Made by a program: the position numbers and the translations under genes
Notes under the pieces: generated by a model
Databases searched by the model: none
What the model was told of the DNA's origin: nothing
The model's input: the letters and a program-made list of their open reading frames with translations, nothing else
In this document: piece by piece, positions 52,397 through 61,137 of the stretch
Numbering within the stretch: the stretch's first letter is position 1
How the letters are laid out: each line of letters starts with the position of its first letter
Source of the DNA: Rhizobium sp. ICMP 5592
GTDB taxonomy: Bacteria; Pseudomonadota; Alphaproteobacteria; Rhizobiales; Rhizobiaceae
Assembly: GCF_009498525.1 (NCBI RefSeq)
Contig: NZ_QSNT01000008.1
Span: 110,047-174,046 of the forward strand
Length of the DNA: 64,000 nt
Reading direction: 5' to 3'

Positions 52397-53989
52397 ATGA
52401 AACTGAGAAATCCGTTGCGTTCGCTTTTGCTGTCCGTGTTGCTGATCGCACTTGCTTTCTGGAGCGTTCCTTCGGGACCGGCACAGGCCCAGGAGCTTCG
52501 GATCGCGACGTCGTACAAATTGATGACGCTTGATCCGCACTACGCAAATCTCAACGAGAATACCTCGCTGCTTTCCCACATTTTCGAGCGGGTCGTCTAT
52601 CAGGACGAGCATCTTGACTTGAAGCCAGGCCTTGCCGTCTCCTGGCGCGCGACGTCTGACACACAATGGGAATTCAAGCTGCGGGAACATGTCCGCTTCC
52701 ATGACGGCTCGCCCTTCACCGCAGACGACGTCGTCTACACGATCGAGCGCATCCGGGATTTCCTGAACTCGCCGAGCGGCGGCTTTCGCTCCTATGTGAC
52801 CGGCATAAAGTCGGTTTCGGCACCTGATCCTCTCACCGTACTCATCGACACGAACGGCAATGTCCCCAACCTGCCGCTGGCCTTCTCCTCGATCTTCGTG
52901 ATGCATCGGCCGGGGCAGGGGTTCCAGACCACGAAGGAGCTCAATGCCGGTAGCCCTCCCGTCGGCACGGGTCCCTACAGGTTCGAGAGCTGGAGTTCCG
53001 GTGAGATGCTGAAGCTCACGAGGAATGACGACTATTGGGGCCGCAGACCCGCCTGGTCGGCGGTGACGTTCCGGATTATCGAAAACCCCGCGGCGCGCGT
53101 GGCGGCATTGACCACCGGGGATGTCGACATAGCGGACTCCGTTCCGGCACGCGATGTGGCCTCTCTAAAGCAGCGGGGCGTCAGGATCGCCAGTATCAGC
53201 GCGGCGCGTGTCAATTTCCTGCAATTCGATGTGGGGCGGGAAACGCTTGCCGGCGTGACGAGCAAATCCGGCGAGCAGATCCCCAATCCCTTCAAGAACC
53301 CCTTGGTGCGGCGCGCGCTTGCGATGGCAACGGATCGTGGCGTCTTGGTCGACAAAATCCTCGCCGGTTACGGCACAGCCGCGGCGCAGGTTTTCCCAGG
53401 CGGCCTTCCGGGTACTTCGTCCAATCTAAAGCCGGAGGCTCCGAATTACGATGAGGCAAAAGCGCTTCTCGCCATGGCTGGCTTTCCGAACGGCTTCAAC
53501 GTCGTGCTGGCCGGACCTACCGGCCGCTATCCCGGCGATGGCGAAAGCCTCCAGGCGATCGCGCAAAGTTGGGCGCGCATCGGTGTCGCCGTCCAGCCCA
53601 CCGCCTTTCCGTTTTCGGTCTTCAACACCAAACGCGCCGCTGGCGACTATGCCGTCTGGTACGGTGGCACATCCGGCGAGGCGGTCGACATCATTCTCCA
53701 CGCTCTTCTGGCCTCGCCAAATCCCGAACGTGGAACAGGAGCCTTGAACTTCGGGCACTATCGGAACGCGTCTTTCGACGCGATGCTTGCAAAGGCGGAA
53801 AGCATCCAGGAAGGCCCGGAGCGGAACAAGGCGCTCGCCGACGCGACGGATGTCGTGATGGCCGACCAGCCGATCATTCCCCTCTACCACTTCCATCATA
53901 TCGTCGGTTACGGCCCGCGGGTTGGCTCTTATGTGATGCATCCCCGCGGCTGGACGACCGCGATGCAGACGCTTCCCGCGACGGAGTGA
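52397..53989 (+). CDS. ABC transporter peptide-binding protein (SBP_bac_5 family)
   Basis: A 530-residue periplasmic binding protein of the DppA/OppA type. The signal peptide (MKLRNPLRSLL start) ends at the AQA-Q site near residue 32. The mature protein has LDPHYANLNEN (about 48-58), LKPGLAVSW (about 75-83) and FKLREHVRFHDGSPFTADDVVYT (about 94-116), the diagnostic parts of the family. It captures peptides, nickel or glycosides; the downstream peptidase favours peptides. It is the first gene of a dipeptide-type operon that runs to 60.2 kb. Confidence 0.92.
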   Translation: MKLRNPLRSLLLSVLLIALAFWSVPSGPAQAQELRIATSYKLMTLDPHYANLNENTSLLSHIFERVVYQDEHLDLKPGLAVSWRATSDTQWEFKLREHVRFHDGSPFTADDVVYTIERIRDFLNSPSGGFRSYVTGIKSVSAPDPLTVLIDTNGNVPNLPLAFSSIFVMHRPGQGFQTTKELNAGSPPVGTGPYRFESWSSGEMLKLTRNDDYWGRRPAWSAVTFRIIENPAARVAALTTGDVDIADSVPARDVASLKQRGVRIASISAARVNFLQFDVGRETLAGVTSKSGEQIPNPFKNPLVRRALAMATDRGVLVDKILAGYGTAAAQVFPGGLPGTSSNLKPEAPNYDEAKALLAMAGFPNGFNVVLAGPTGRYPGDGESLQAIAQSWARIGVAVQPTAFPFSVFNTKRAAGDYAVWYGGTSGEAVDIILHALLASPNPERGTGALNFGHYRNASFDAMLAKAESIQEGPERNKALADATDVVMADQPIIPLYHFHHIVGYGPRVGSYVMHPRGWTTAMQTLPATE

Positions 53990-53995
53990 GCGATC

Positions 53996-54973
53996 ATGGC
54001 CTTGATTTCAGCTGCGTTGGGAAGACTGGGTCAAGCCTTCCTTCTTCTCCTCGCCATGTCGTTGATAGGGTTCATCGGCATTCACAGCATCGGCAATCCG
54101 GTCTTCAACATCGTCAACATCGAAACCGCTACGCCCGAGGATATCCAGCGGGCGACGGTCGCACTCGGGCTGGATCAGCCGTTCTGGCGCCAGTACGGTC
54201 TTTTCATCGAAAATGTCGTCCATGGGAACTTCGGAACCTCCTATATCTATCATCTGCCAGCCCTCGAGCTGGTCATGAGCAAGCTTCCCGCGACGCTCGA
54301 GCTCGCATGTATCGCGATGCTCATCGCGGCTCCGGCCGGAACGGGAGTGGGGCTCCTGGCCGGCCGGAGGAAGGGAACGCTGCTCGACCGGAGCGTCCTG
54401 AGATCGAGCGTGTTCGCACTCAGCGTTCCATCATTCTGGCTGAGCATGATGCTGATCCTCACCGGCGCCATCCTGACGGGCTGGTTTCCATCCGGGGGCA
54501 GGGGCGCGACCGCGAGCTTCATGGGGCAGGAGTGGAGCGTCCTGACCAGGGACGGCGTATGGCACATGGTTCTTCCCGCGCTTGCGCTGGCAATACCAAA
54601 CATCGCGCTGATCGCGCGGCTTTCGCGATCTGGCACGATCGAAGTCGAGAGCCTGGACTTTACGCGGTTTTGCCGTGCGAAGGGGCTCTCCTCACGACGG
54701 ATCCTGTTTCGCCACACCCTGCCGAACATCAGCGTGCCGATCGTGACGATCATCGGCCTGCAATTCGGCGGCATGCTCGCCTTTGCTGTGGTCGTGGAAT
54801 CGATTTTTTCGTGGCCGGGCGTCGGCAAGCTCCTGATCGATTCCATTCAGCTTCTCGACCGACCTGTGGTGATGGCGACACTGACCTTCATCTCGGTCGC
54901 GTTCGTCGCCCTCAATGCCTTTGTCGATCTCTTCCATGCCGTGCTCGACCCGCGCGTGCGCGTGGCCTCATAA
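53996..54973 (+). CDS. ABC transporter permease (DppB-like)
   Basis: A 325-residue inner-membrane permease with about six membrane segments. The N-terminus has the usual first segment and periplasmic loop, and the EAA loop reads RAKGLSSRRILFRHTLPN (about 229-246). Such DppB-type proteins form the channel with a DppC-type partner encoded next. The ATG is 7 bp after the binding-protein gene stop, with GGAG-like sequence in its 3' end. Confidence 0.92.
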   Translation: MALISAALGRLGQAFLLLLAMSLIGFIGIHSIGNPVFNIVNIETATPEDIQRATVALGLDQPFWRQYGLFIENVVHGNFGTSYIYHLPALELVMSKLPATLELACIAMLIAAPAGTGVGLLAGRRKGTLLDRSVLRSSVFALSVPSFWLSMMLILTGAILTGWFPSGGRGATASFMGQEWSVLTRDGVWHMVLPALALAIPNIALIARLSRSGTIEVESLDFTRFCRAKGLSSRRILFRHTLPNISVPIVTIIGLQFGGMLAFAVVVESIFSWPGVGKLLIDSIQLLDRPVVMATLTFISVAFVALNAFVDLFHAVLDPRVRVAS

Positions 54974-54984
54974 AGGGAACTGCC

Positions 54985-55860
54985 ATGAAAGCTCACATTC
55001 TCCGGGCGTTGAACCGGCGTCCTCAGTGGCAGGTGTTGACCCCATCCAAAATCCTGCTTGCAACCTATGTCCTGCTTGCCCTTGCTGCCCCAGCGATCGC
55101 GCCGCAAAACCCGTACGACCCCCTGCAAATCTATGGATGGGAGGCGTCTTCTGCTCCGGGCACGTGGGGCAGCGGCGGCTATCTTTACCTGCTTGGAACT
55201 GACGGCCTCGGCAGGGATATCGTCAGCTGCATCCTCTACGGCTTGCGCATCAGCCTGGTCGTGTCAGTCACGAGTGCGGCAATCGCCGCCCTGATCGGGC
55301 TGACGGCTGGCGTCAGCGCCGCTTATTTCGGCAAGTGGGCCGATATCGTGATCATGCGGCTCGTCGACCTTCAGCTCAGCCTGCCGACGATCCTCGTCGC
55401 CTTAATCGCCATCGTCACCCTCGGCCCCGGAATCGACCGGATCATTCTGGCGCTGATCATTGCCCAGTGGGCGAGCTATGCCCGGTTGGCGCGCAGCGTG
55501 GCACTCAGCGAGACGAACAAGTCCTACATGGACGCGGCCCGGCTGATGCGGTTGCCGACATCGCGGATCATCTTTCGTCATCTGCTCCCGAACAGCATCG
55601 CGCCGGCGGTGACGTTGATCCCGATCGAGGTCGGCCACGCCATCGCGCTCGAGGCGACCCTGTCCTTTCTCGGCCTCGGCGTTCCGATCGACAAGCCCTC
55701 TCTGGGTTCCACGGTCGCAAACGGCTTCCAATACCTTCTGACCGGCCAATACTGGATCAGCCTTTTTCCTGGCTTGGCTCTCTTTGGGCTGATCGCAAGC
55801 ATCAACCTCGTCGGTGAAGATGTCCGACGCCGTCTCGATCCAAGGAGCCGTCCGGTATGA
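54985..55860 (+). CDS. ABC transporter permease (DppC-like)
   Basis: A 291-residue inner-membrane permease. It has the LGTDGLGRDIVS motif (about 71-82), the family landmark of DppC-type proteins, and the EAA loop ARLMRLPTSRIIFRHLLPN (about 189-207). AAAGGGAA precedes the ATG. The gene overlaps the ATPase gene by four bases (ATGA). Confidence 0.92.
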   Translation: MKAHILRALNRRPQWQVLTPSKILLATYVLLALAAPAIAPQNPYDPLQIYGWEASSAPGTWGSGGYLYLLGTDGLGRDIVSCILYGLRISLVVSVTSAAIAALIGLTAGVSAAYFGKWADIVIMRLVDLQLSLPTILVALIAIVTLGPGIDRIILALIIAQWASYARLARSVALSETNKSYMDAARLMRLPTSRIIFRHLLPNSIAPAVTLIPIEVGHAIALEATLSFLGLGVPIDKPSLGSTVANGFQYLLTGQYWISLFPGLALFGLIASINLVGEDVRRRLDPRSRPV

Positions 55861-57527
55861 CATACGAAACTGGAAAAACACCGCTGCTTCAGGTGAAGAA
55901 CCTTAGCCTTCGCCATCGTTCCGCGTCCGGACCGTTGACGATCCTCACCGACGTGAGTTTCGAGCTCGGACGCGGCGAGATCCTTGGCATCATCGGTGAA
56001 TCGGGGGCCGGAAAGTCGACACTGGGCAATGCCGTCCTCGGCTTGCTTGCGCCTGAGTTTGAGGTGATGTCTGGGGCGATCGAATTCGACGGCAAACCGA
56101 TCGATGCCAAGGAAGAAGGGGAGGGCGCCATCCGAGGACGACGGATCTCCGCCATCTTTCAGGATCATACCGCCTCGCTCGATCCTTTGATGAGCATTGG
56201 CGCGCAGGTGGAGGAAACGATCCTCGCGATCGACAGCTCGGTCTCCAGAAGCCAGGCTCGCCTACGTGCTGTCGAGCTCCTGGGCCGCGTCGGAATTCCG
56301 GAGCCGCAGCGTCGATATGGCAATTATCCGCATCAGTTCTCCGGAGGGCAAAGACAGCGGGCGGTTATCGCAATCGCTCTGGCGGGATCTCCCGACATCA
56401 TCATCGCCGACGAGCCGACCTCAGCACTGGATGCCACGGTCCAGAAGCAGATTCTGAAACTCCTTCGAACCCTCGTCGATGAGACTGATGTCTCCATTAT
56501 CCTGGTCACCCACGACATGGGCGTGGTGTCCGAAATAACCGACCGGGTTCTCGTCATGAGGAAGGGCCAGGTGGTGGAGCAGGACCGCACCGCGGTCATT
56601 CTCGATGCGCCCGGAAACGACTATACGCGTAGCCTGCTTGCCGCGGTCCCGCGGTTGCGAATCTCGACGGCGGCGGGGGAGCCGGAAACCAATGGCAACC
56701 GGGCCATGTCCTCCGATCGCGGGGAGGGTGCCAGCATGCTTCTTGTCGCAGAGGGTGTTTCGAAAACCTTCTCCTCACAAGGGTTCTCATGGAGCCTGGG
56801 CCGAAACAGCGCGAAGCTCGCGTTGCGGGACGCAAGCATACGGCTGCCGCGCGGCGAGATCACCGGCATTGTCGGGGAGAGTGGAAGCGGAAAGACGACG
56901 CTCGGCCGGATCATCGCCGGACTGGAAACGGCCTCGGCGGGACGGGTGACGATCGGCGGAAAGGCATTCGATGTTTGGAAGAGTGGTCGCCGCAACGGTC
57001 TCCTCGGACGTGTGCAGATGGTGTTTCAGGATCCCTCGGTTTCGCTCAATCCCAGGATGACCATCGGCGAGACCTTGCGCGAAAGCATCCGCTTTGGCGC
57101 GGATATCCGTCCCGGTGAAGAGCCTGCGGACGTTGGGACGATGATGGATCAGCTTGGTCTATCGCGGACCTTGCTTGCCCGCTACCCGCATCAGCTATCG
57201 GGCGGTCAGAAGCAGCGCGTCTGTATCGCACGGGCGCTCCTGGCGAGGCCCGAAATCATCATTGCGGACGAGCCCACGTCGGCCCTCGACGTGTCCGTGC
57301 AGGCCGAAATCATCAGGCTTCTGAAGGAGAGCATTGCCGAGCGCGACATGACGATGATCTTCATCTCCCATGACCTTGCCGTCGTGCAACAGCTCTGCGG
57401 TTCCGTCTATATTTTGAAGGATGGTCGGATCGAGGACTTCGGACCTTCCGATTTCATTTTCTCGCAATCGCAAAATCCCTACACCCGCGCCCTCATCGAC
57501 GCCCGACCCCTCCGGTTCACGTGTTGA
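55857..57527 (+). CDS. fused ABC ATPase (DppD-DppF-like)
   Basis: A 556-residue protein with two complete ATPase domains. Domain 1: Walker A GESGAGKST (47-55), signature FSGGQRQR (about 161-168), Walker B IIIADEP (about 182). Domain 2: Walker A GESGSGKTT (about 340-348), signature LSGGQKQRV (about 448-456), Walker B IIIADEP (about 470). It powers the two permeases from the cytoplasm. The fusion replaces separate DppD and DppF subunits, a common arrangement in rhizobia. It starts in the stop of the permease gene. Confidence 0.95.
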   Translation: MTYETGKTPLLQVKNLSLRHRSASGPLTILTDVSFELGRGEILGIIGESGAGKSTLGNAVLGLLAPEFEVMSGAIEFDGKPIDAKEEGEGAIRGRRISAIFQDHTASLDPLMSIGAQVEETILAIDSSVSRSQARLRAVELLGRVGIPEPQRRYGNYPHQFSGGQRQRAVIAIALAGSPDIIIADEPTSALDATVQKQILKLLRTLVDETDVSIILVTHDMGVVSEITDRVLVMRKGQVVEQDRTAVILDAPGNDYTRSLLAAVPRLRISTAAGEPETNGNRAMSSDRGEGASMLLVAEGVSKTFSSQGFSWSLGRNSAKLALRDASIRLPRGEITGIVGESGSGKTTLGRIIAGLETASAGRVTIGGKAFDVWKSGRRNGLLGRVQMVFQDPSVSLNPRMTIGETLRESIRFGADIRPGEEPADVGTMMDQLGLSRTLLARYPHQLSGGQKQRVCIARALLARPEIIIADEPTSALDVSVQAEIIRLLKESIAERDMTMIFISHDLAVVQQLCGSVYILKDGRIEDFGPSDFIFSQSQNPYTRALIDARPLRFTC

Positions 57528-57620
57528 GGGCTGCTGGGCCGCTGCGGCGCGCCGGCGGCCCGGTGTTCAACATCGGTTTTCCGAACATCGGCGGCTCTTG
57601 CCGCCCTCCAAAGGTGACAT

Positions 57621-58856
57621 ATGAAAGACAGGTTCACATTGGCTGTTACGGGCCAATCGCTCATAAAGCATGACATCCGCGATATCCTCGCTCCGGCGTT
57701 TCAGCAGGTACAGGCACTCCTTCGCCAAGCGGATCTATCGTTCACCAATTTCGAGGGAACGATCCTTGGAAGCCATGGCGGATGGCCGCTCAAGGGATCA
57801 TTCTTTGGCTGTAGCGATCCTGTCGTCCTGGATGCGCTTCAGGCGACCGGGTTTGGCGCGCTTTCGCTCTCGAACAATCACGCCTTCGATCTTGGACCGT
57901 CCGGCGTGCTCTCGACCCTGGAAGAGGTCGGGAAGCGAGGCTTCCTCCATGCGGGTCTCGGCCGCAACCAATTCGAGGCTGCGCGGGCAGGAACTGGAAC
58001 GATCGGCGGACGGCATGTGGCCATCGTCGCGATGGATGGGGGGCCTGGTCCCGACTTCATGTATGCAGCGAATGCAGACGTGGGCCGGCCCGGACGGCCT
58101 GGCGTGAACCGGCTTCGTCTGTCGCAGGTCATCAAGGTCGATGATGCAGCCTTCGGGCAGCTTCGCTCCATTCGCGAGAGCGTCGGCTACACGGCGATTG
58201 ACCTCACCAATGACAGCCAACCGGATGATCCGCCGCATGTTGATCCGCGCGATGAGATCGATATCGCGCGCGCGATCTTCAAACGATCCGAGACCTTCGG
58301 CAGGAGCGTCAAGGTCGATGACAACGACATTGCGCGGAACCTCGAGGCAATTGCGTCTGCTGCCAGGGATGGCTGCCTCGTCATAGCCTATCTGCACCAC
58401 CACCATTGGGCGTCTGATTGGTACGAGGTGCCGGAGTGGGTCGGCGGCGTCGCTAGACAGTGTATCGACGCGGGTGCGGCGATGTTCGTCAGCCATGGCG
58501 CACCGGTCCTTCAACCCGTGGAGATTTATCGCCGTCGTCCGATCTTCTACAGTCTGGGGAATTTCATCTTCCATGTCAGATCGGAAAAATCGACCTGGCG
58601 AGCGCCTGAAGTGTGGGAGAGTGTTGTCGGTGTGTGCTCTTACGGGCAGGATAACGATCTGATCGACATCAGATTCTATCCGATCGTGATCGGCGGAGAA
58701 GACGGATTGAAGGATCGCTTGCTCGAAAGTCGACTGGTTCCACACCTTGCGACGGGAGAGCGTGCGACGAGAATCCTGAAACGATTCAAGGAGCAATCAG
58801 CAAATCTGGGCGTGCAAATCGAACTGGAGGAGGGGATCGGCATTCTTCGCATTTGA
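57621..58856 (+). CDS. CapA-family protein (poly-gamma-glutamate synthesis type)
   Basis: A 411-residue CapA/PgsA-like protein with a metallophosphatase-like fold. Landmarks are SFTNFEGTI (about residues 40-48), LSLSNNHAFDLG (about 81-92), IAYLHHHHW (about 255-263) and FVSHGAPVLQP with the FYSLGNFIFH close (about 290-315). CapA proteins take part in making or moving poly-gamma-glutamate, though many members of unknown function occur in operons with transporters. It has no signal peptide here, unlike secreted forms. It lies 94 bp after the ATPase gene and before pepT. Confidence 0.85.
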   Translation: MKDRFTLAVTGQSLIKHDIRDILAPAFQQVQALLRQADLSFTNFEGTILGSHGGWPLKGSFFGCSDPVVLDALQATGFGALSLSNNHAFDLGPSGVLSTLEEVGKRGFLHAGLGRNQFEAARAGTGTIGGRHVAIVAMDGGPGPDFMYAANADVGRPGRPGVNRLRLSQVIKVDDAAFGQLRSIRESVGYTAIDLTNDSQPDDPPHVDPRDEIDIARAIFKRSETFGRSVKVDDNDIARNLEAIASAARDGCLVIAYLHHHHWASDWYEVPEWVGGVARQCIDAGAAMFVSHGAPVLQPVEIYRRRPIFYSLGNFIFHVRSEKSTWRAPEVWESVVGVCSYGQDNDLIDIRFYPIVIGGEDGLKDRLLESRLVPHLATGERATRILKRFKEQSANLGVQIELEEGIGILRI

Positions 58857-58923
58857 GCCGCCGGATACTTGCAGGACACCGCCGCCCAAGAGCATTGTCA
58901 TTCATCGCCAAAGAGGGAATTAA

Positions 58924-60195
58924 ATGGGTCCGACTTTACAAGAAACGATGGACGTTCGCGATGAACTTGTCGGCCGGTTTTTCCGCTACGTTGCCATAGA
59001 AAGCCAGAGCAACGCGGCTTCAACGCATCTGCCCTCTTCTCCGGGGCAGCTTGAACTCGCCAGGCTGCTGGCAGAGGAAATGCGTGGCCTCGGCGTTGAC
59101 GATGTCGTAGTCGACGAGCACGCGATAGTGACGGGCGTAAAGCGTGGCAATAGTCCGGGTGCGCCACGCATCGGTTTCATCGCGCATCTCGATACGGTCG
59201 ATGTCGGCCTCTCCCCCGTCATCCGGCCGCAAATCAAACGCTTCGAGGGGCTGGATCTGTGCCTCAACCTGGAGAAAGACATCTGGTTGCGGACCGCGGA
59301 ACATCCGGAAATTCTACCCTGGCAGAACCAGGATATTATTCTCAGTGACGGCACGAGCGTGCTCGGAGCGGATAACAAGGCAGCCATTGCGGTCATCATG
59401 ACCCTGCTTGCAAATCTCGACCCGTCGCAGCTTCACGGCGACATTGTCGTCGCCTTCGTTCCGGACGAGGAAATCGGCCTGCGGGGCGCCAAGGCGCTCG
59501 ATCTTAGCCGCTTCCCGTGCGACTTCGCCTATACCATCGACTGTTGCGAACTTGGCGAAGTCGTCGTGGAAAACTTCAACGCCGCATCCGGTGAGATCGT
59601 CTTTAGCGGCGTCAGTGCACATCCGATGTCGGCAAAGGGTGTGCTGGTCAATCCGCTACTGATGGCGCTCGACTTCATTTCCCACTTCGATCGCAACGAA
59701 ACACCGGAACGCACGGAGAAACGTGAAGGCTATTTCTGGTTCAAGGACCTTGTTGCGAACGATAGCGAAGCCCGCCTCAAGGTCATGATCCGCGATTTCG
59801 ACAAGGTCAAATTCGAGCAGCGCAAACAGCACATCGGCGACGTCGTGGAACGGATCGCGTCGCGATATCCTTCAGGATCGGTGCGATATGGTGTGGCCGA
59901 CACCTATCATAACATCGGGGACTACCTCCAAGGCGACAGCCGCTCGGCCGAGCTGCTGTTCAACGCTCTGGACAGGCTCGGGATTGAAAGAAAGCTCACT
60001 CCAATGCGTGGAGGAACCGACGGGGCGGCGCTGTCGGCACGCGGATTGCCGACCCCGAATTTCTTCACCGGCGCCTACAATTTCCATTCGCGTTTCGAAT
60101 TCCTGCCCATTCCCGCTTTTGAAAAATCCTATGAAACCGCTCTGATGCTGAGCGCGCTTGCAGCGGAATACGACGGCGGCGGCCAGGGGGCATAG
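58924..60195 (+). CDS. pepT: peptidase T (tripeptide aminopeptidase)
   Basis: A 423-residue M20 metallopeptidase. The zinc-binding HLDT (about residue 88), the Asp in LGADNKAAIA (about 145-154), the Glu pair in VPDEEIGLRG (about 180-189) and a His in NFHSRFEF (about 380) match peptidase T. It removes the N-terminal residue of tripeptides. A GAGGGAATTAA-type site precedes the ATG. Its place at the end of the operon fits use of peptides taken up by the ABC transporter. Confidence 0.9.
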   Translation: MGPTLQETMDVRDELVGRFFRYVAIESQSNAASTHLPSSPGQLELARLLAEEMRGLGVDDVVVDEHAIVTGVKRGNSPGAPRIGFIAHLDTVDVGLSPVIRPQIKRFEGLDLCLNLEKDIWLRTAEHPEILPWQNQDIILSDGTSVLGADNKAAIAVIMTLLANLDPSQLHGDIVVAFVPDEEIGLRGAKALDLSRFPCDFAYTIDCCELGEVVVENFNAASGEIVFSGVSAHPMSAKGVLVNPLLMALDFISHFDRNETPERTEKREGYFWFKDLVANDSEARLKVMIRDFDKVKFEQRKQHIGDVVERIASRYPSGSVRYGVADTYHNIGDYLQGDSRSAELLFNALDRLGIERKLTPMRGGTDGAALSARGLPTPNFFTGAYNFHSRFEFLPIPAFEKSYETALMLSALAAEYDGGGQGA

Positions 60196-60293
60196 ACGCA
60201 AAAGAGGGACTCATGAATTGGCAAAACCCCATGCTTTTAGACGGCAGTATAATCGGGGTCTATCTGGAGTAGCGAGCTTCACTCACGTCGAAA

Positions 60294-60560
60294 TCACGCA
60301 TTGGAGGAAGAGTCGGAATCGGATTTGCCCGTCTGCCTGGCGCCGGGGTGGCGCTTTGAAACGAGGAGTTCGTACGCTTCTACCCCAAGAATTTGGGCGA
60401 GGCCGTCGACCATATCGATCGTCGGGCTATAGATACACCGTTCGAGAGAGCTGACATAGGTGCGATGGACGTTTGCGCGGAGCGCGAGTTCCTCCTGCGA
60501 AAGCCTCTTGGCGTTTCGCAGGGTCCTCAGATTCAGCGCGAAGGTCTCTCGAATATTCAT
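60294..60560 (-). CDS. XRE-family HTH protein
   Basis: An 88-residue Cro/CI-type regulator. The HTH is LSQEELALRANVHRTYVSSLER (about residues 20-41), close to the SinR/ClgR-type consensus, followed by NPTIDMV-like YSPTIDMVDGLAQIL (about 44-58). It faces the pepT operon and is divergent from traM. An inverted repeat with 7-bp arms lies just upstream (60591-60624) and may be its operator. Confidence 0.85.
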   Translation of the reverse strand: MNIRETFALNLRTLRNAKRLSQEELALRANVHRTYVSSLERCIYSPTIDMVDGLAQILGVEAYELLVSKRHPGARQTGKSDSDSSSNA

Positions 60561-60590
60561 AATTCGGAGTCATGCGCGTTGCAGTGCATT

Positions 60591-60624
60591 CATCTACAGA
60601 GTATACGATACAATCGCGTAGATG
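60591..60624. promoter_or_regulatory. inverted repeat upstream of the HTH gene
   Basis: CATCTAC (60591-60597) and GTAGATG (60618-60624), perfect 7-bp arms with 20 bp between, 31 bp upstream of the XRE start codon. Possible autoregulatory operator. Confidence 0.45.
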
Positions 60625-60825
60625 TAGGCTCTCGCGCGCAGGCACATCTGCCGAAATGGCGCAGTTCGTCCATACAAACTACAAATATGTCTTTAATCGC
60701 GGATAGAATCGGTGAATTACAGCACTTGAGGTCGCAGGCCTGTCTAGGCAGAGTTTCCAACCCCGGCTTGGGATCAGAGATTAGTGTTTTCGGGGCGTAC
60801 TGCAGACTTAACGGGGGTGGAAAGC

Positions 60826-61134
60826 ATGGAAGCTCAAGACGTGCCGCCGAAAGACAAGCTCGAACTCCGGGCCGTGATTGGGCTCACTCGCGGGCTGCCT
60901 CTGGCGGATTTCGAGGCACTTACCGTGGGCGCTATCCGTACCCACCGGAGCCTGGTGAAGAAAGCCGAACAGTTGTTTCAGGCCTTGCCGGACGACTATA
61001 AGTCTGGAGCCGTTGCCGGTGGCGCTCAGCATCTTGCCTACATCGAGGCTTGTATTGAAATGCATGCTCAGATGAGCGTCGTGAACACCTTGGTCGACAT
61101 CGTTGGCTATATCCCGAAAGTCCCCGAGAACTGA
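60826..61134 (+). CDS. traM: TraR antiactivator TraM
   Basis: A 102-residue protein, equal in length to Ti-plasmid TraM. Shared landmarks are KLELRAVIGLTRGLPLADFE (about residues 11-30), AIRTHRSLVKKAEQLFQALP (about 37-56) and the end IEMHAQMSVVNTL (about 79-91). TraM binds TraR and stops it from activating transfer until the signal is abundant. GGGGGTGG precedes the ATG; a start 42 bp upstream is less likely. It converges on traR with 3 bp between the stops, as in Ti plasmids. Confidence 0.95.
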   Translation: MEAQDVPPKDKLELRAVIGLTRGLPLADFEALTVGAIRTHRSLVKKAEQLFQALPDDYKSGAVAGGAQHLAYIEACIEMHAQMSVVNTLVDIVGYIPKVPEN

Positions 61135-61137
61135 GGA

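Noticed and set aside
53569..54984. Long in-frame extension upstream of the DppC-like permease (continuous open frame from 53569)
   Set aside because: It runs through the binding-protein and DppB-like genes in another frame. The permease begins at the ATG with AAAGGGAA at 54985.
60590..60826. Second tra box upstream of traM
   Set aside because: Only a TGCAGA hexamer (near 60801) matches; the rest lacks dyad symmetry.
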